From: Tepidimonas charontis | Lineage (GTDB): Bacteria > Pseudomonadota > Gammaproteobacteria > Burkholderiales > Burkholderiaceae_C | Direction of reading: 5' to 3' | Length of the DNA: 36,109 nucleotides | NCBI RefSeq assembly: GCF_007556685.1 | Contig: NZ_VJON01000030.1 | Span: 1 to 36,109, forward strand | Shown: positions 17,485-25,331 of the stretch, piece by piece | Layout of the letters: every line of letters begins with the position of its first letter | How positions within the stretch are numbered: the first letter of the stretch is position 1 | Program-made: the position numbers and the translations under genes | The notes under the pieces: generated by a model | Databases searched by the model: none | Told to the model about the DNA's origin: nothing | The model's input: the letters and a program-made list of their open reading frames with translations, nothing else

Positions 17485-18474
17485 TTACGGCAACAACACG
17501 GTCGAACCGGTCGTTTGGCGCGCTTCCAGCGCCCGGTGTGCATCCTGCACCTGGGCCAGCGGGAAGCGCTGGGCAATATGGATTTTGACCTGCCCTTGTC
17601 GGACGACGGCAAACAGGTCGTTGGCCATGGCCTGGGTGCGTTCACGGCTGGTGATGTGGGTAAAGAGCGTCTGCCGCGTCACGTACAGCGACCCCTTGGG
17701 CCCCAAAAGACCCGGCGCAAACGGTGGCACCGGGCCGCTGGCGTTGCCAAACGAGACCATCAAGCCAAACGGTGCCAGGCAGTCCAGCGAACCGTCCCAG
17801 GTATCCTTGCCCACCGAGTCGTACACCACCTTGACGCCTCGTCCGCCCGTGATGGCCTTGACACGCTCGACGAAGTTCTCGCGGCGATAGTTGATACAGT
17901 GCTCGGCACCGTGGGCGCACGCCAGCGCGCATTTGTCGTCGCTGCCGGCAGTGCCGATGACGCGCAGGCCCAGCGCGCGTGCCCACTGGCACACGATCAG
18001 GCCAACCCCGCCCGCGGCCGCGTGCAGCAGCACGAAGTCACCGGCGTGCAAGCCCTCCACGGGTCGGCAGTGCTTGAGCAGATACTGGGCGGTCAGCCCT
18101 TTGAGCATCATCGCCGCCCCCTCTTCGAATGAGATGGCATCGGGCAAGCGGCAAACGTTCATCGCCGGCATGACGCGCACGTCGCAATAGCTGCCGGGCG
18201 GCTGCGACGCATAGGCGACGCGGTCGCCGACCGCGAGATGGGTCACACCGGGGCCGATGGCCTCGACCACCCCGGCCCCTTCCATCCCCAAGCGTGCGGG
18301 CAGGGCCATCGGGTACAGGCCGGTGCGGTGGTAGACGTCGATGAAGTTCAGACCAATGGCGTGGTGGCGGATGCGCACCTCGCCGGGGCCCGGGTCACCA
18401 ACGGCCACGTCGACCAAGTGTAAAACCTCGGGGCCACCATGGGCTTCGATTTGAACGGCGCGACTGGAAATCAT
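17485..18474 (-). CDS. quinone oxidoreductase, zeta-crystallin type (zinc-free MDR)
   Basis: NADPH-dependent one-electron reduction of quinones or double-bond reduction, cytosolic. The 329-residue medium-chain dehydrogenase/reductase has 'GLNFIDVYHRTGLYP' at about residues 42-56, 'PARLGMEGAGVVEAIG', the nucleotide-binding motif 'LLHAAAGGVGLIVCQWA', and 'YDSVGKDTW'. It lacks the structural and catalytic zinc Cys residues of alcohol dehydrogenases, as in the Qor branch. AGGAG 8 nt before the ATG at 18474 decides the start; the frame is open much further upstream (to 19092) but without homology. It is transcribed away from the EamA exporter across a 367-bp spacer. The physiological substrate is unknown. 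Confidence 0.92.
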   Translation of the reverse strand: MISSRAVQIEAHGGPEVLHLVDVAVGDPGPGEVRIRHHAIGLNFIDVYHRTGLYPMALPARLGMEGAGVVEAIGPGVTHLAVGDRVAYASQPPGSYCDVRVMPAMNVCRLPDAISFEEGAAMMLKGLTAQYLLKHCRPVEGLHAGDFVLLHAAAGGVGLIVCQWARALGLRVIGTAGSDDKCALACAHGAEHCINYRRENFVERVKAITGGRGVKVVYDSVGKDTWDGSLDCLAPFGLMVSFGNASGPVPPFAPGLLGPKGSLYVTRQTLFTHITSRERTQAMANDLFAVVRQGQVKIHIAQRFPLAQVQDAHRALEARQTTGSTVLLP

Positions 18475-18841
18475 CTGGGTGGCTCCTGCTGGAATACCGA
18501 AAACCGTGCCATGCCACGGCCACCGCACGGACGGCGATGGTTGGGCCGATGACGCCGCCATGGCGCCACGACGGCTGCCCTGGCACCCGCGTATTCTGCC
18601 CGCCCGCTGCCTTGCGTGCGCCTTCGGTTTCGGATCGGTGTGACCGGCGCGGCCGTCCGTAGGCGACACCGTGCCGGTGGCGATGGATCCACGGCGCCCA
18701 CGGACCGTGGCTGTCGTGCGTTGGGCGGGCCCCGACCAACGGCCGGCCGCGCCAAGCTGGCGTTTCCATCGCCACGTAGACTCCTGGGGAACGCCGTCGA
18801 TCACGGTGCTGCCCAGCTGCACCTCGGCTACAGTTGCGTCC
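18475..18841. other. 367-bp divergent spacer
   Basis: Region between the divergent quinone oxidoreductase and EamA genes. I see no supported gene, although both neighbouring frames stay open into it. A CCACGG/CCGTGG inverted pair lies in the middle. The only promoter-like signal is the TACAGT at 18829-18834. Confidence 0.6.
18829..18834 (+). promoter_or_regulatory. TANNNT hexamer before the EamA exporter
   Basis: TACAGT ends 7 nt before the ATG at 18842, with no Shine-Dalgarno between. This fits the window's leaderless-like pattern. Confidence 0.35.
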
Positions 18842-19780
18842 ATGTCCCGCTCCGCTGCTGCGCCCTTGACGCCATCCACCGTCGGCTTGTTGATCCTTCC
18901 GCCCCTGCTGTGGGCCGGCAACGCGGTGGTTGGCCGCCTGGCCGCCGCGTGGATTCCGCCCATCACGTTCAACTGGCTGCGCTGGGTGCTGGCCTTCGTG
19001 CTGTTGTTGCCGCTGGCGGGTTGGGTGCTGCGCCCCGGCAGCCCCCTGTGGGGCGCATGGCGCCGTTTCACCCTGCTGGGGCTGTTGGCCATCGCTGGCT
19101 ACAACATGTTGCAATATCTGGCGCTGCACACGTCCAGCGCCCTCAACGTCACGCTGGTGGCTTCCAGCATGCCGGTGTGGATGATGCTGGTGGGACGGTT
19201 GTTTTTTCGCGCCCCGGTGCTGGGCCGTCAGTTGTTGGGGGCGGTGTTGTCGCTCGGCGGCGTGGGGGTGGTGCTGTCCCATGGCGAGTGGCAACGCCTG
19301 CTGGCCCTGCGCCTGGTGCCGGGTGACGCTTGGATGCTGGCGGCCGCCCTCACCTGGGCCTGCTACAGCTGGTTGCTGACGCGCCGCGCCGAGCCGGCCG
19401 AGATCCGCAACGACTGGGCGGCCTTCCTGCTGGCCCAGACCGCCTTTGGCCTGGTCAGTGCCAGCGCGCTCACCGGCTTGGAGTGGCTGTGGCTGTCGAT
19501 CGCGCCGCCAGCGAATATGCCGACCCACATCCACTGGAGCCCGACGCTGGCGGCGATTTTGTTGTTCGTGGCGGTGGGCCCATCGATCATCGCCTACCGC
19601 TGCTGGGGCGAAGGGGTGCAGCGCGCCGGCCCCACGGTGGCGGGCTTCTTCACCAATCTGACGCCGTTATTCGCCGCCCTGATGTCGTCCGTGTGGCTGG
19701 GCGAGACGCCCGAGCTCTACCACGCGCTGGCGTTCGTACTGATCGTCGCCGGCATCGTCGTGTCGTCGCGGCGCGGGTGA
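18842..19780 (+). CDS. EamA/DMT-family transporter
   Basis: Inner-membrane drug/metabolite transporter of 312 residues with ten predicted hydrophobic segments in two EamA repeats. Characteristic parts are 'LLWAGNAVVGRLAA' in helix 1, 'ALHTSSALNVTLVASSMPVW' at helices 3-4, and the second repeat with 'RAGPTVAGFFTNLTPLFAAL' and 'LGETPELYHALAFVLIVAGI'. The ATG at 18842 removes a basic, non-membrane extension present in the longer frame from 18671. The substrate cannot be read from sequence; amino acids or small metabolites are typical. It converges with the SDR gene. Confidence 0.92.
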   Translation: MSRSAAAPLTPSTVGLLILPPLLWAGNAVVGRLAAAWIPPITFNWLRWVLAFVLLLPLAGWVLRPGSPLWGAWRRFTLLGLLAIAGYNMLQYLALHTSSALNVTLVASSMPVWMMLVGRLFFRAPVLGRQLLGAVLSLGGVGVVLSHGEWQRLLALRLVPGDAWMLAAALTWACYSWLLTRRAEPAEIRNDWAAFLLAQTAFGLVSASALTGLEWLWLSIAPPANMPTHIHWSPTLAAILLFVAVGPSIIAYRCWGEGVQRAGPTVAGFFTNLTPLFAALMSSVWLGETPELYHALAFVLIVAGIVVSSRRG

Positions 19781-19834
19781 GGATAGCCGCCGCGTACGGC
19801 CGCCGAGACCGCGCGCGAAGTGGTGCTGCCCCTG

Positions 19835-19905
19835 TGTCCGCGAGCGCCTCGCGCGGCATCTGCCGCTGGCGGCGCCTGGGTGCCAGCAGCGGACCAAGCG
19901 GACAC
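19835..19905. repeat. inverted repeat between convergent genes
   Basis: GTGTCCGC at 19835-19842 and GCGGACAC at 19898-19905 are perfect inverted copies, extendable with one mismatch, separated by 55 nt in the 173-bp spacer between the EamA and SDR stops. The long loop makes a terminator doubtful. Confidence 0.3.
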
Positions 19906-19953
19906 GGGCGCGATGCCGCCTGCGGCCTCGACCGATGCCACGATCGCCGTGAC

Positions 19954-20760
19954 TCAAAACGTCCCCGGGTACGCCCCACCATCGACCAAAAGATTCTGCC
20001 CGGTGATATAGGCCGCGTGCACGCTGCACAAAAAGGCGCAAATGGCACCGAACTCCTGCGGCGTGCCAAAACGCCGGGCCGGAATCTGCTGGCGTTGAGC
20101 CGCTTCGATCACCTCCAAGGGCTGGCCGCTTTTGTCCGCGGCGGCCTGCAAGGTCGCGCGCAAGCGGTCGGTGGCAAACTTGCCCGGTAGCAGATTGTTG
20201 ATCGTGACACCCTGCGCCGCCAGTGCGCTGCGTGCCAACCCGGCGACGAAACCCGTCAGGCCACTGCGCGCGCCGTTGCTCAGGCCCAAGATATCGATGG
20301 GGGCCTTGACCGCGCTGGAGGTGATGTTGACGATACGGCCAAAGCCGCGCGCCGCCATACCATCGACCGTGGCTTTGATGAGCTCGATGGGCGCGAGCAT
20401 GTTGGCCTCGAGCGCGCGCAGCCAGGTGTCGCGGTCCCATTGACGGAAATCACCCGGCGGCGGCCCGCCGGCGTTGGTGACTAGAATGTCGAAATCAGCG
20501 CCTGGGCCGTCGGCAACGCTGAACAGGGCGGCACGCCCCGCGTCCGTCGTCACGTCGGCGGCCACCGTCAGGATGCGGTTGCGCGCCCCAGGGGGCAATT
20601 CGGCACGTAATTGCGCGGCCGCCGCGGCCAATGCCTCGGCGCCACGTGCTGTCATGACGACATGGACCCCTTCCAGCGCCAGCGCGCGTGCACAACCCCA
20701 ACCCAATCCTCGACTGGCGCCGCATACCAAGGCCCAACGTCCTGCAATGCCCAAATCCAT
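19954..20760 (-). CDS. SDR-family oxidoreductase lacking the usual YxxxK
   Basis: Short-chain dehydrogenase/reductase fold, 268 residues. The glycine-rich cofactor loop reads 'CGASRGLGWGCARAL', followed by 'AADVTTDAG' and 'LVTNAGGPPPG', then 'GRIVNITSSAVKAP' with the catalytic Ser. Where YxxxK is expected the sequence is 'LSNGARSGLTGF', so the catalytic Tyr and Lys are replaced. This is a recurrent subgroup of ketoacyl-reductase-like SDRs with an LSNxxR signature whose chemistry is unclear. The C-terminus 'ITGQNLLVDGGAYPGTF' is normal. AAGGAG before the ATG at 20760 supports the start, and CATAAT at 20790-20795 (minus strand) is a possible -10 giving a leader of about 23 nt. Confidence 0.9.
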   Translation of the reverse strand: MDLGIAGRWALVCGASRGLGWGCARALALEGVHVVMTARGAEALAAAAAQLRAELPPGARNRILTVAADVTTDAGRAALFSVADGPGADFDILVTNAGGPPPGDFRQWDRDTWLRALEANMLAPIELIKATVDGMAARGFGRIVNITSSAVKAPIDILGLSNGARSGLTGFVAGLARSALAAQGVTINNLLPGKFATDRLRATLQAAADKSGQPLEVIEAAQRQQIPARRFGTPQEFGAICAFLCSVHAAYITGQNLLVDGGAYPGTF

Positions 20761-20789
20761 CGGTCGTCTCCTTCGCTGGCCAGCGGTTG

Positions 20790-20795
20790 ATTATG
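20790..20795 (-). promoter_or_regulatory. possible -10 element for the SDR gene
   Basis: CATAAT on the minus strand, five of six matches to TATAAT, about 29 nt before the ATG and with room for the AAGGAG ribosome site. No convincing -35 is seen 16-18 nt further upstream. Confidence 0.3.
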
Positions 20796-20905
20796 ATGAG
20801 AATCCCCGCTCCAAACGGAGGGAGGTTGGGGCAGTCGCGCCGCTGCGCGCCGCTTTCGCTGTCCCCAAGCAATAAGCATTGATTGTGACTGCAAGGAGTC
20901 TGTGC

Positions 20906-21940
20906 ATGCGAACCAAAGCAATGGGGTTGGCCGTCTTGACGGCCGTGGGGCTGGCCGGTTGCGTCTCGACCGCCCCGAAGGTGGGCGACGACAGCGCCAA
21001 GACGACCGTCACCGGCGCCGCCGGTGGCGCAACCGCCCAAAACGCCAGCAGCCAAATCGAGCGATGTGAGCGGCCGTTTGGGACGGTGGCGCTGGTGGAA
21101 AACCAGGAATCACCCTGGTTCATGACCCTGCGGGAGTACAAGCTTGGCTCGACCATCCCGGTGCTGCGCTTGCTGGTGCAGCAGAGCAATTGCTTCATCG
21201 TCGTCGAGCGCGGACGCGCGATGAACAACATGAACATGGAGCGGCAGCTGCAGCAAAGTGGCGAGTTGCGGCAAGGCAGCAACTTTGGCAAAGGGCAGAT
21301 GGTCGCCGCAGATTACTCGATCACGCCGGAGATCATATTTGACCAAAAGGGTACCCAAAATATCGGCGCGGCCATCGGCGGCTGGGCGGGTCTGATCGTG
21401 GGCGGCATCCGCAAAAACGAGGCATCGACCGTGCTGTTGCTCACCGACAACCGCTCCGGCGTACAGGTCTCGGCGGCCGAGGGCAGCTCGTCGAACACCG
21501 ACTTCTCGCTCGGCGGCTTCGTGGTCGGTGGCGGCCTCGGCGCTGGCTTAGGAGGTTACTCGAACACACCGCAAGGCAAGGTCATCGTGGCGGCGTTCGT
21601 CAACGCTTACAACCAGATGATCCAGGCGCTGCGCAACTACACCGCCCAGTCGATGGGCGACCGGGGCCTGGGCACGGGAGGACGACTGCAGGTCGATGGT
21701 GCCGCGCCTGCCCAACCGACTCCAGCCCAAACGGCGGCTCCGCAACCGACGACCGCCGCGACGGGTATGACCCTGCTCGACGCCCAGCGCAAACTGGCTC
21801 AGCTGGGCTATGACGTGGGCGTGCCAGACGGCAAAATGGGCACACGCACGCGCAACGCGCTGCGCGCCTTCCAGGCCAAGCGCAATCTGCCGCAGACCGG
21901 GCAGTTGGACGCGGCCACACAGGCCGAACTGGCCAAGTGA
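20906..21940 (+). CDS. CsgG-like lipoprotein with C-terminal peptidoglycan-binding domain
   Basis: Predicted outer-membrane or periplasmic lipoprotein of 344 residues. The signal peptide ends in the lipobox 'LAGC' with Cys19. Residues ~50-255 resemble the CsgG/curli-assembly family ('RPFGTVALVENQESPW', 'LLVQQSNCFIVVERGRAMNN', 'AADYSITPEIIF', 'GKVIVAAFVNAYNQMI'), including a Gly-rich 'FVVGGGLGAGLGGYSN' segment. A Thr/Pro/Gln-rich linker (about 263-283) leads to a PG_binding_1 repeat ('LLDAQRKLAQLGYDVG', 'GTRTRNALRAFQAKRNLP'). AGGAG 8 nt before the ATG at 20906 chooses that start over 20879. No curli genes (csgA/B/E/F) are near, so it is more likely a cell-envelope structural or sensory lipoprotein than a curli secretion pore. 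It converges with EamA at a 14-nt gap. Confidence 0.82.
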   Translation: MRTKAMGLAVLTAVGLAGCVSTAPKVGDDSAKTTVTGAAGGATAQNASSQIERCERPFGTVALVENQESPWFMTLREYKLGSTIPVLRLLVQQSNCFIVVERGRAMNNMNMERQLQQSGELRQGSNFGKGQMVAADYSITPEIIFDQKGTQNIGAAIGGWAGLIVGGIRKNEASTVLLLTDNRSGVQVSAAEGSSSNTDFSLGGFVVGGGLGAGLGGYSNTPQGKVIVAAFVNAYNQMIQALRNYTAQSMGDRGLGTGGRLQVDGAAPAQPTPAQTAAPQPTTAATGMTLLDAQRKLAQLGYDVGVPDGKMGTRTRNALRAFQAKRNLPQTGQLDAATQAELAK

Positions 21941-21954
21941 TGCCCAGGGTGGGA

Positions 21955-22890
21955 TCAGCCTGCCGCCGCGCGGCTGGCCCACCACACGCCCGCCAAAACG
22001 GCGGCGGTGCCCGCCGCGATCCAGGCGTTGAGCGGCTCGCCCAGCAGCACCACCCCCAGGGCGATGGTCGACAGTGGGCCGATCATGCCAATCTGGGCGG
22101 TGAGACTGGCACCGATGCGCTCGATGGCCATCATGACCATGATGACAGGGGCGAAGGTGCACAGCACGGCATTGGCCAGCGACAACCACAGCACCGGGGC
22201 GGGCACCCAGGCCGCCGACAGCGGCCGCAGCAGGGCAAATTGCAGCAGACACAGCACGCACGCAACGAGGGTGGCCCAGCCTACCAAGCGCAGTGCGTCG
22301 AATCGCTGCACCATCTGCCCGCTGTGCGCCAGATACAAGGCATAACTGACGGCGCTGGCCAGCACCAATGCAGCGCCGACGACGGTGTTCCAACCATCGA
22401 AGCGCAGTTCGTGCCCAAAGACGAGCAAAACACCGCCATAGCTCAGCGCCATGGCTGCCAACTGACGCACCTGTAGGCGGCGGCGATACAGCAACCAGCC
22501 CAGCACCAGCACCAGCGTCGGGTTCAGGTACAGAATCAGCCGCTCCAGGCTGGCGCTGATGTACTGCAGGCCCCAAAAGTCCAAAAAGCTCGCCGCGTAG
22601 TAGCCCGTCAGACCCAGCCATAACACCCCGGCCCAGTCGCGTCCGCGCAGCGGCGGTGCGGTGGGCCCGGCACGGCGGGTCACCCACCACAGCATGGCCG
22701 CGAACAGCGGCAAGGCAAAGAGCATGCGATACATCAACAGGGTGACGGCGTCCACCCCGTGGCGGTAGGCGAGTTTGACGATGATGGCCTTGCCGCTGAA
22801 GGCAACCGCCCCGGCCGCGGCCAACAGCAAACCGCTGCGCCGTGTCGCGGCAGGACTCGGCACCGCCGTCGTTGTCGGCGCGGCGCTCAT
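21955..22890 (-). CDS. EamA/DMT-family transporter
   Basis: Ten-helix inner-membrane drug/metabolite transporter of 311 residues. It has 'AVAFSGKAIIVKLAYRHGVD' in helix 1, 'DFWGLQYISASLERLILYLN' at the conserved helix 3-4 region, and 'ERIGASLTAQIGMIGPLSTI' in the second repeat, closer to the RhaT/YdcZ-like subgroup than the exporter at 18842. Its ATG at 22890 overlaps the stop of the spermidine-synthase-like gene by 4 nt, making it the last gene of a translationally coupled four-gene operon. Whether it exports the product of its neighbour is an untested inference. Confidence 0.92.
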   Translation of the reverse strand: MSAAPTTTAVPSPAATRRSGLLLAAAGAVAFSGKAIIVKLAYRHGVDAVTLLMYRMLFALPLFAAMLWWVTRRAGPTAPPLRGRDWAGVLWLGLTGYYAASFLDFWGLQYISASLERLILYLNPTLVLVLGWLLYRRRLQVRQLAAMALSYGGVLLVFGHELRFDGWNTVVGAALVLASAVSYALYLAHSGQMVQRFDALRLVGWATLVACVLCLLQFALLRPLSAAWVPAPVLWLSLANAVLCTFAPVIMVMMAIERIGASLTAQIGMIGPLSTIALGVVLLGEPLNAWIAAGTAAVLAGVWWASRAAAG

Positions 22891-23654
22891 GGAACCTCCG
22901 GGCGCAGGGCGCGCAACCAGCGGTGCGCCGGCAGTCCCCAGCGTTGGCGAATGACATCGGCACGCTCGGCCAGCCGTCGGGCATCGGGGCGCATGGGCTG
23001 GCGTTGCGCCAGCACCACGATATTGCCTTCCCGGGTGGGTCGGAAGGTCCAAAGCGCTTCGCGCCCAAACGCCTGTGCCAGCGCCGCCAGCGACTGCTCG
23101 AAGCGGGCGTTGCGGCCAAACAGGTTGACCGTGAGTTGTCCGTCGGCGCTGAGCAGCCGGCGACAGTCGCCGTAGAAGTCGGCGCTGTCCAGCACCGGGG
23201 CACCCGCGTCGTGGTCGTAGAGGTCGACGGCGAGGGCATCGACGGCGCCGACCCAGGCCGGCTCGCGCACCCAGTCGGCGGCATCGGCGACGACCACGCG
23301 CAAGCCGGGGCCGTCGGGTGGCAGCCGAAACCACGCCCGGCAGGCCGCCACCACCTGGGGGTTGAGCTCCACCGCCACGGTGTCCATACCGAGGCGCCGA
23401 TGACAAAATTTGGTGATCGCTCCGGCCCCCAAACCCAGTTGCACGGCACAGCGCCCCGCCACGCTGTCGGGGTCGACGAACAGCAGCCATGCCATCATGC
23501 GCTGCACGTATTCCAGCGCCAGATCGTCGGGCTTGGCCCGACGCATACTGCCCTGAATCCATGGCGTGCCCAGATGCAGGTGGCGCAGCCCCCCTTCCTC
23601 GGACAGCGACACCGGCGGCAGGGGCGGCGCGGCACGAGACGGACGCCGCGTCAT
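22887..23654 (-). CDS. spermidine-synthase-like / class I methyltransferase-fold protein
   Basis: A 255-residue Rossmann-fold protein related to polyamine aminopropyltransferases. The nucleotide-binding strand-loop is 'CAVQLGLGAGAITKFCHRRL', followed by 'DTVAVELNPQVVAACRAWF' with the acidic ribose ligand and 'LRVVVADAADWV'. The catalytic region reads 'ALAVDLYDHDAGAPVLD' rather than the D-x-x-D-P-x-G-P of true spermidine synthases, so it may be a non-canonical member or a methyltransferase. The ATG at 23654 overlaps the glycosylase stop by 4 nt, and the gene ends with another 4-nt overlap into EamA. No speA/speD neighbours are present. Confidence 0.85.
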   Translation of the reverse strand: MTRRPSRAAPPLPPVSLSEEGGLRHLHLGTPWIQGSMRRAKPDDLALEYVQRMMAWLLFVDPDSVAGRCAVQLGLGAGAITKFCHRRLGMDTVAVELNPQVVAACRAWFRLPPDGPGLRVVVADAADWVREPAWVGAVDALAVDLYDHDAGAPVLDSADFYGDCRRLLSADGQLTVNLFGRNARFEQSLAALAQAFGREALWTFRPTREGNIVVLAQRQPMRPDARRLAERADVIRQRWGLPAHRWLRALRPEVP

Positions 23655-24199
23655 CGCTCGCCCTCCGGCCCGGCGGTGCGCGGCGGCACCCAGCGCACCG
23701 GCACCCGGTGCCGGGTCAGCACGTCGGCCCAAGCCGCCACCTTGCGTGCCAGACTCCACGAGGCATTGGCAGGGCTGCTGGAGGGCAAACGCTCCACCGC
23801 CACGCCCAGGGCGCGCGTGATGCGCGCGCAACGCCAGCTCTCCCCCCCGTTGTGGGCCACCGCCTGCAAGCCGGGGCAGCGCTGGCGCAGGCTGGCCAGA
23901 TCGTTCAGGCGCGCCGCGCGAATGGCGCTGTCCAAGCTGCCCTCGCGCTCGCATTCCGCGTACACGTCCCACAACCCCATGCCATGTTCCAGTAAGGTGT
24001 GCAGTCGACGCTCGTAAGGCCACTGGAGCAGCGGCATGTCCCACAGCGTCGCCAAAATCCGCCAAAAATGGTTGCGTGGGTGGGCATAGTACTGCTGCGC
24101 CTGCAGCGAAGCGACGCTTGGAAAACTGCCCAGCACCACCAGGCGTGTGTGCGGCGCGAGGACAGGGGCCAGGCCCTGCAGGCGCGGCCCGCGGTTCAT
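23651..24199 (-). CDS. hypoxanthine-DNA (deoxyinosine) glycosylase, UDG superfamily
   Basis: Base-excision repair glycosylase expected to remove hypoxanthine (deaminated adenine) from DNA. The 182-residue protein has the family N-terminal signature 'RLVVLGSFPSVASLQAQQYY' followed by 'AHPRNHFWRILATLW', then 'GLWDVYAECEREGSLD' and the C-terminal motif 'RLPSSSPANASWS' that corresponds to the minor-groove loop of UDG-fold enzymes. Its start at 24199 overlaps the tatD stop and its stop overlaps the next start, each as ATGA. The longer in-frame start at 24262 lies within tatD. Neighbouring TatD gives a DNA-repair flavour to the front half of the operon. Confidence 0.9.
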   Translation of the reverse strand: MNRGPRLQGLAPVLAPHTRLVVLGSFPSVASLQAQQYYAHPRNHFWRILATLWDMPLLQWPYERRLHTLLEHGMGLWDVYAECEREGSLDSAIRAARLNDLASLRQRCPGLQAVAHNGGESWRCARITRALGVAVERLPSSSPANASWSLARKVAAWADVLTRHRVPVRWVPPRTAGPEGER

Positions 24200-25068
24200 G
24201 TCACCACCCCCGATCCCGTGCCCGCGCCGGCCAGGGCGCCCAGACGCGGCAGCGCCGCGCACGCATTGGCCCTGGTCCGTGCGGCCAGCACTGGGGCCGG
24301 CAGGCCGCGCAGCGCCGCCAGCACCGCCCCGATGCGGGGCAGCTCCGCCGGACTGTTACGCCCTTGGGGTGTGCCAGCGCAGCGCTGTGCTGCCGGCACG
24401 TACAACCACTGGGGCGGAATGTCGGGCGCGTCGGTCTCCAACACCAGCGCTTCGGCAGGCAGAGCCTGCCACAGCGCACGCAGGCGCCGCGCGCCGTCGA
24501 ACGTGGCCGCACCGCCAAAGCCCAAACGAAACCCCAGTGCAACGAAGGCCATCGCCTGCTGCCAGCTGCCATTGAAGGCATGGGCAATGCCACCACACAC
24601 CGGGCGCGCCGACGCGGCCTGGGCACGCAGGCCGGCCAGCAGCGCATCGGCGGAGCGGCGCACATGCAATATCACCGGCAATCCATGGCGCTGCGCCAAC
24701 GCCAGCTGCGCGCGGTAAAAGCGCTGTTGCTGCGCACGCAACGCCGGCTCACACAAGCGGGGCACGAAAAAATCCAGCCCGATTTCCCCCACCGCCACCA
24801 AACGCGGGTCGGCGCGCCAGTCGCCCAGCGCCTCGTCGAGCCGCCGCAGGTCGGCGTCGGTGGCGTCGGGCACGCACAGCGGGTGGATGCCCAGCGCATA
24901 CGCGTCGCCCGTGCGGTGCGCCAGCGCCCGCACGGCGTCGAAATCGGCCACGCGCACCGCCGGCAACACGCACCACGTCACCCCGGCGGCCCGGGCCCGT
25001 TCGCGCTCGGTCAACGCCTCGGCACCGAACTCTGGCGCATCCAGATGGCAGTGGGTATCGATCCACAT
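24196..25068 (-). CDS. TatD-family metal-dependent deoxyribonuclease
   Basis: TIM-barrel hydrolase of 290 residues, 3'-5' DNase in characterised members. The metal-binding motifs are visible: 'WIDTHCHLD' (His6, His8), 'VAVGEIGLDFF' with the bridging Glu, 'VILHVRRS', 'GIAHAFNGS' and 'VLETDAPDIPP' with the catalytic Asp. It is first in the operon and its stop overlaps the glycosylase start. The ATG at 25068 matches the conserved N-terminus; GGGAGG lies 3 nt upstream, unusually close, and a GATAAT hexamer 9 nt upstream, so either a short-spaced Shine-Dalgarno or a near-leaderless start is possible. The open frame to 25302 has no family residues before the ATG. Confidence 0.93.
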   Translation of the reverse strand: MWIDTHCHLDAPEFGAEALTERERARAAGVTWCVLPAVRVADFDAVRALAHRTGDAYALGIHPLCVPDATDADLRRLDEALGDWRADPRLVAVGEIGLDFFVPRLCEPALRAQQQRFYRAQLALAQRHGLPVILHVRRSADALLAGLRAQAASARPVCGGIAHAFNGSWQQAMAFVALGFRLGFGGAATFDGARRLRALWQALPAEALVLETDAPDIPPQWLYVPAAQRCAGTPQGRNSPAELPRIGAVLAALRGLPAPVLAARTRANACAALPRLGALAGAGTGSGVVT

Positions 25069-25077
25069 TGCCTCCCA

Positions 25078-25083
25078 ATTATC
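25078..25083 (-). promoter_or_regulatory. GATAAT -10-like element for the tatD operon
   Basis: GATAAT on the minus strand, five of six matches to TATAAT, ends 9 nt before the tatD ATG, with a GGGAGG in between. A -10 here would give a leader of only a few nucleotides. No clear -35. Confidence 0.4.
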
Positions 25084-25128
25084 CCGTAGCGCCACGCACG
25101 CGGCGGTGTCACAATTGGCGCCACGACG

Positions 25129-25287
25129 GTGCGGCATTTGACCATCTTGATTGGTGCGTCCGGCGTAACCGGTTCGTCCTGCGGTCAATTGGCCAGCCCG
25201 GACGAAGCGGCCCGGCGCGTGCTCGCTTGGCTGCAGCGCCCGGACTTCGGCGATCCGGTGGTGGCCGACGTGCGCGAGGCCGATTGA
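25129..25287 (+). CDS. possible small ORF or gene remnant
   Basis: A 52-residue GTG-started frame in the spacer between tatD and the Bug-family gene. It reads 'VRHLTILIGASGVTGSSCGQ' and ends 'DPVVADVREAD'. Composition is protein-like, with balanced charge and hydrophobicity, unlike the Arg/Ala/Pro-rich shadow frames nearby. I recognise no family. No Shine-Dalgarno is evident. A T-run at 25293-25298 follows the stop. It could be a genuine small protein, the decayed tail of a lost gene, or chance. Confidence 0.3.
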   Translation: MRHLTILIGASGVTGSSCGQLASPDEAARRVLAWLQRPDFGDPVVADVREAD

Positions 25288-25331
25288 CACCCGTTTTTTC
25301 ATTTGCCAAACCCGTGCAGGAGTCGATTGCC

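Noticed and set aside
20906-21940. A curli secretion locus
   Set aside because: Only a CsgG-like domain is present; no csgA, csgB, csgE or csgF genes occur nearby.
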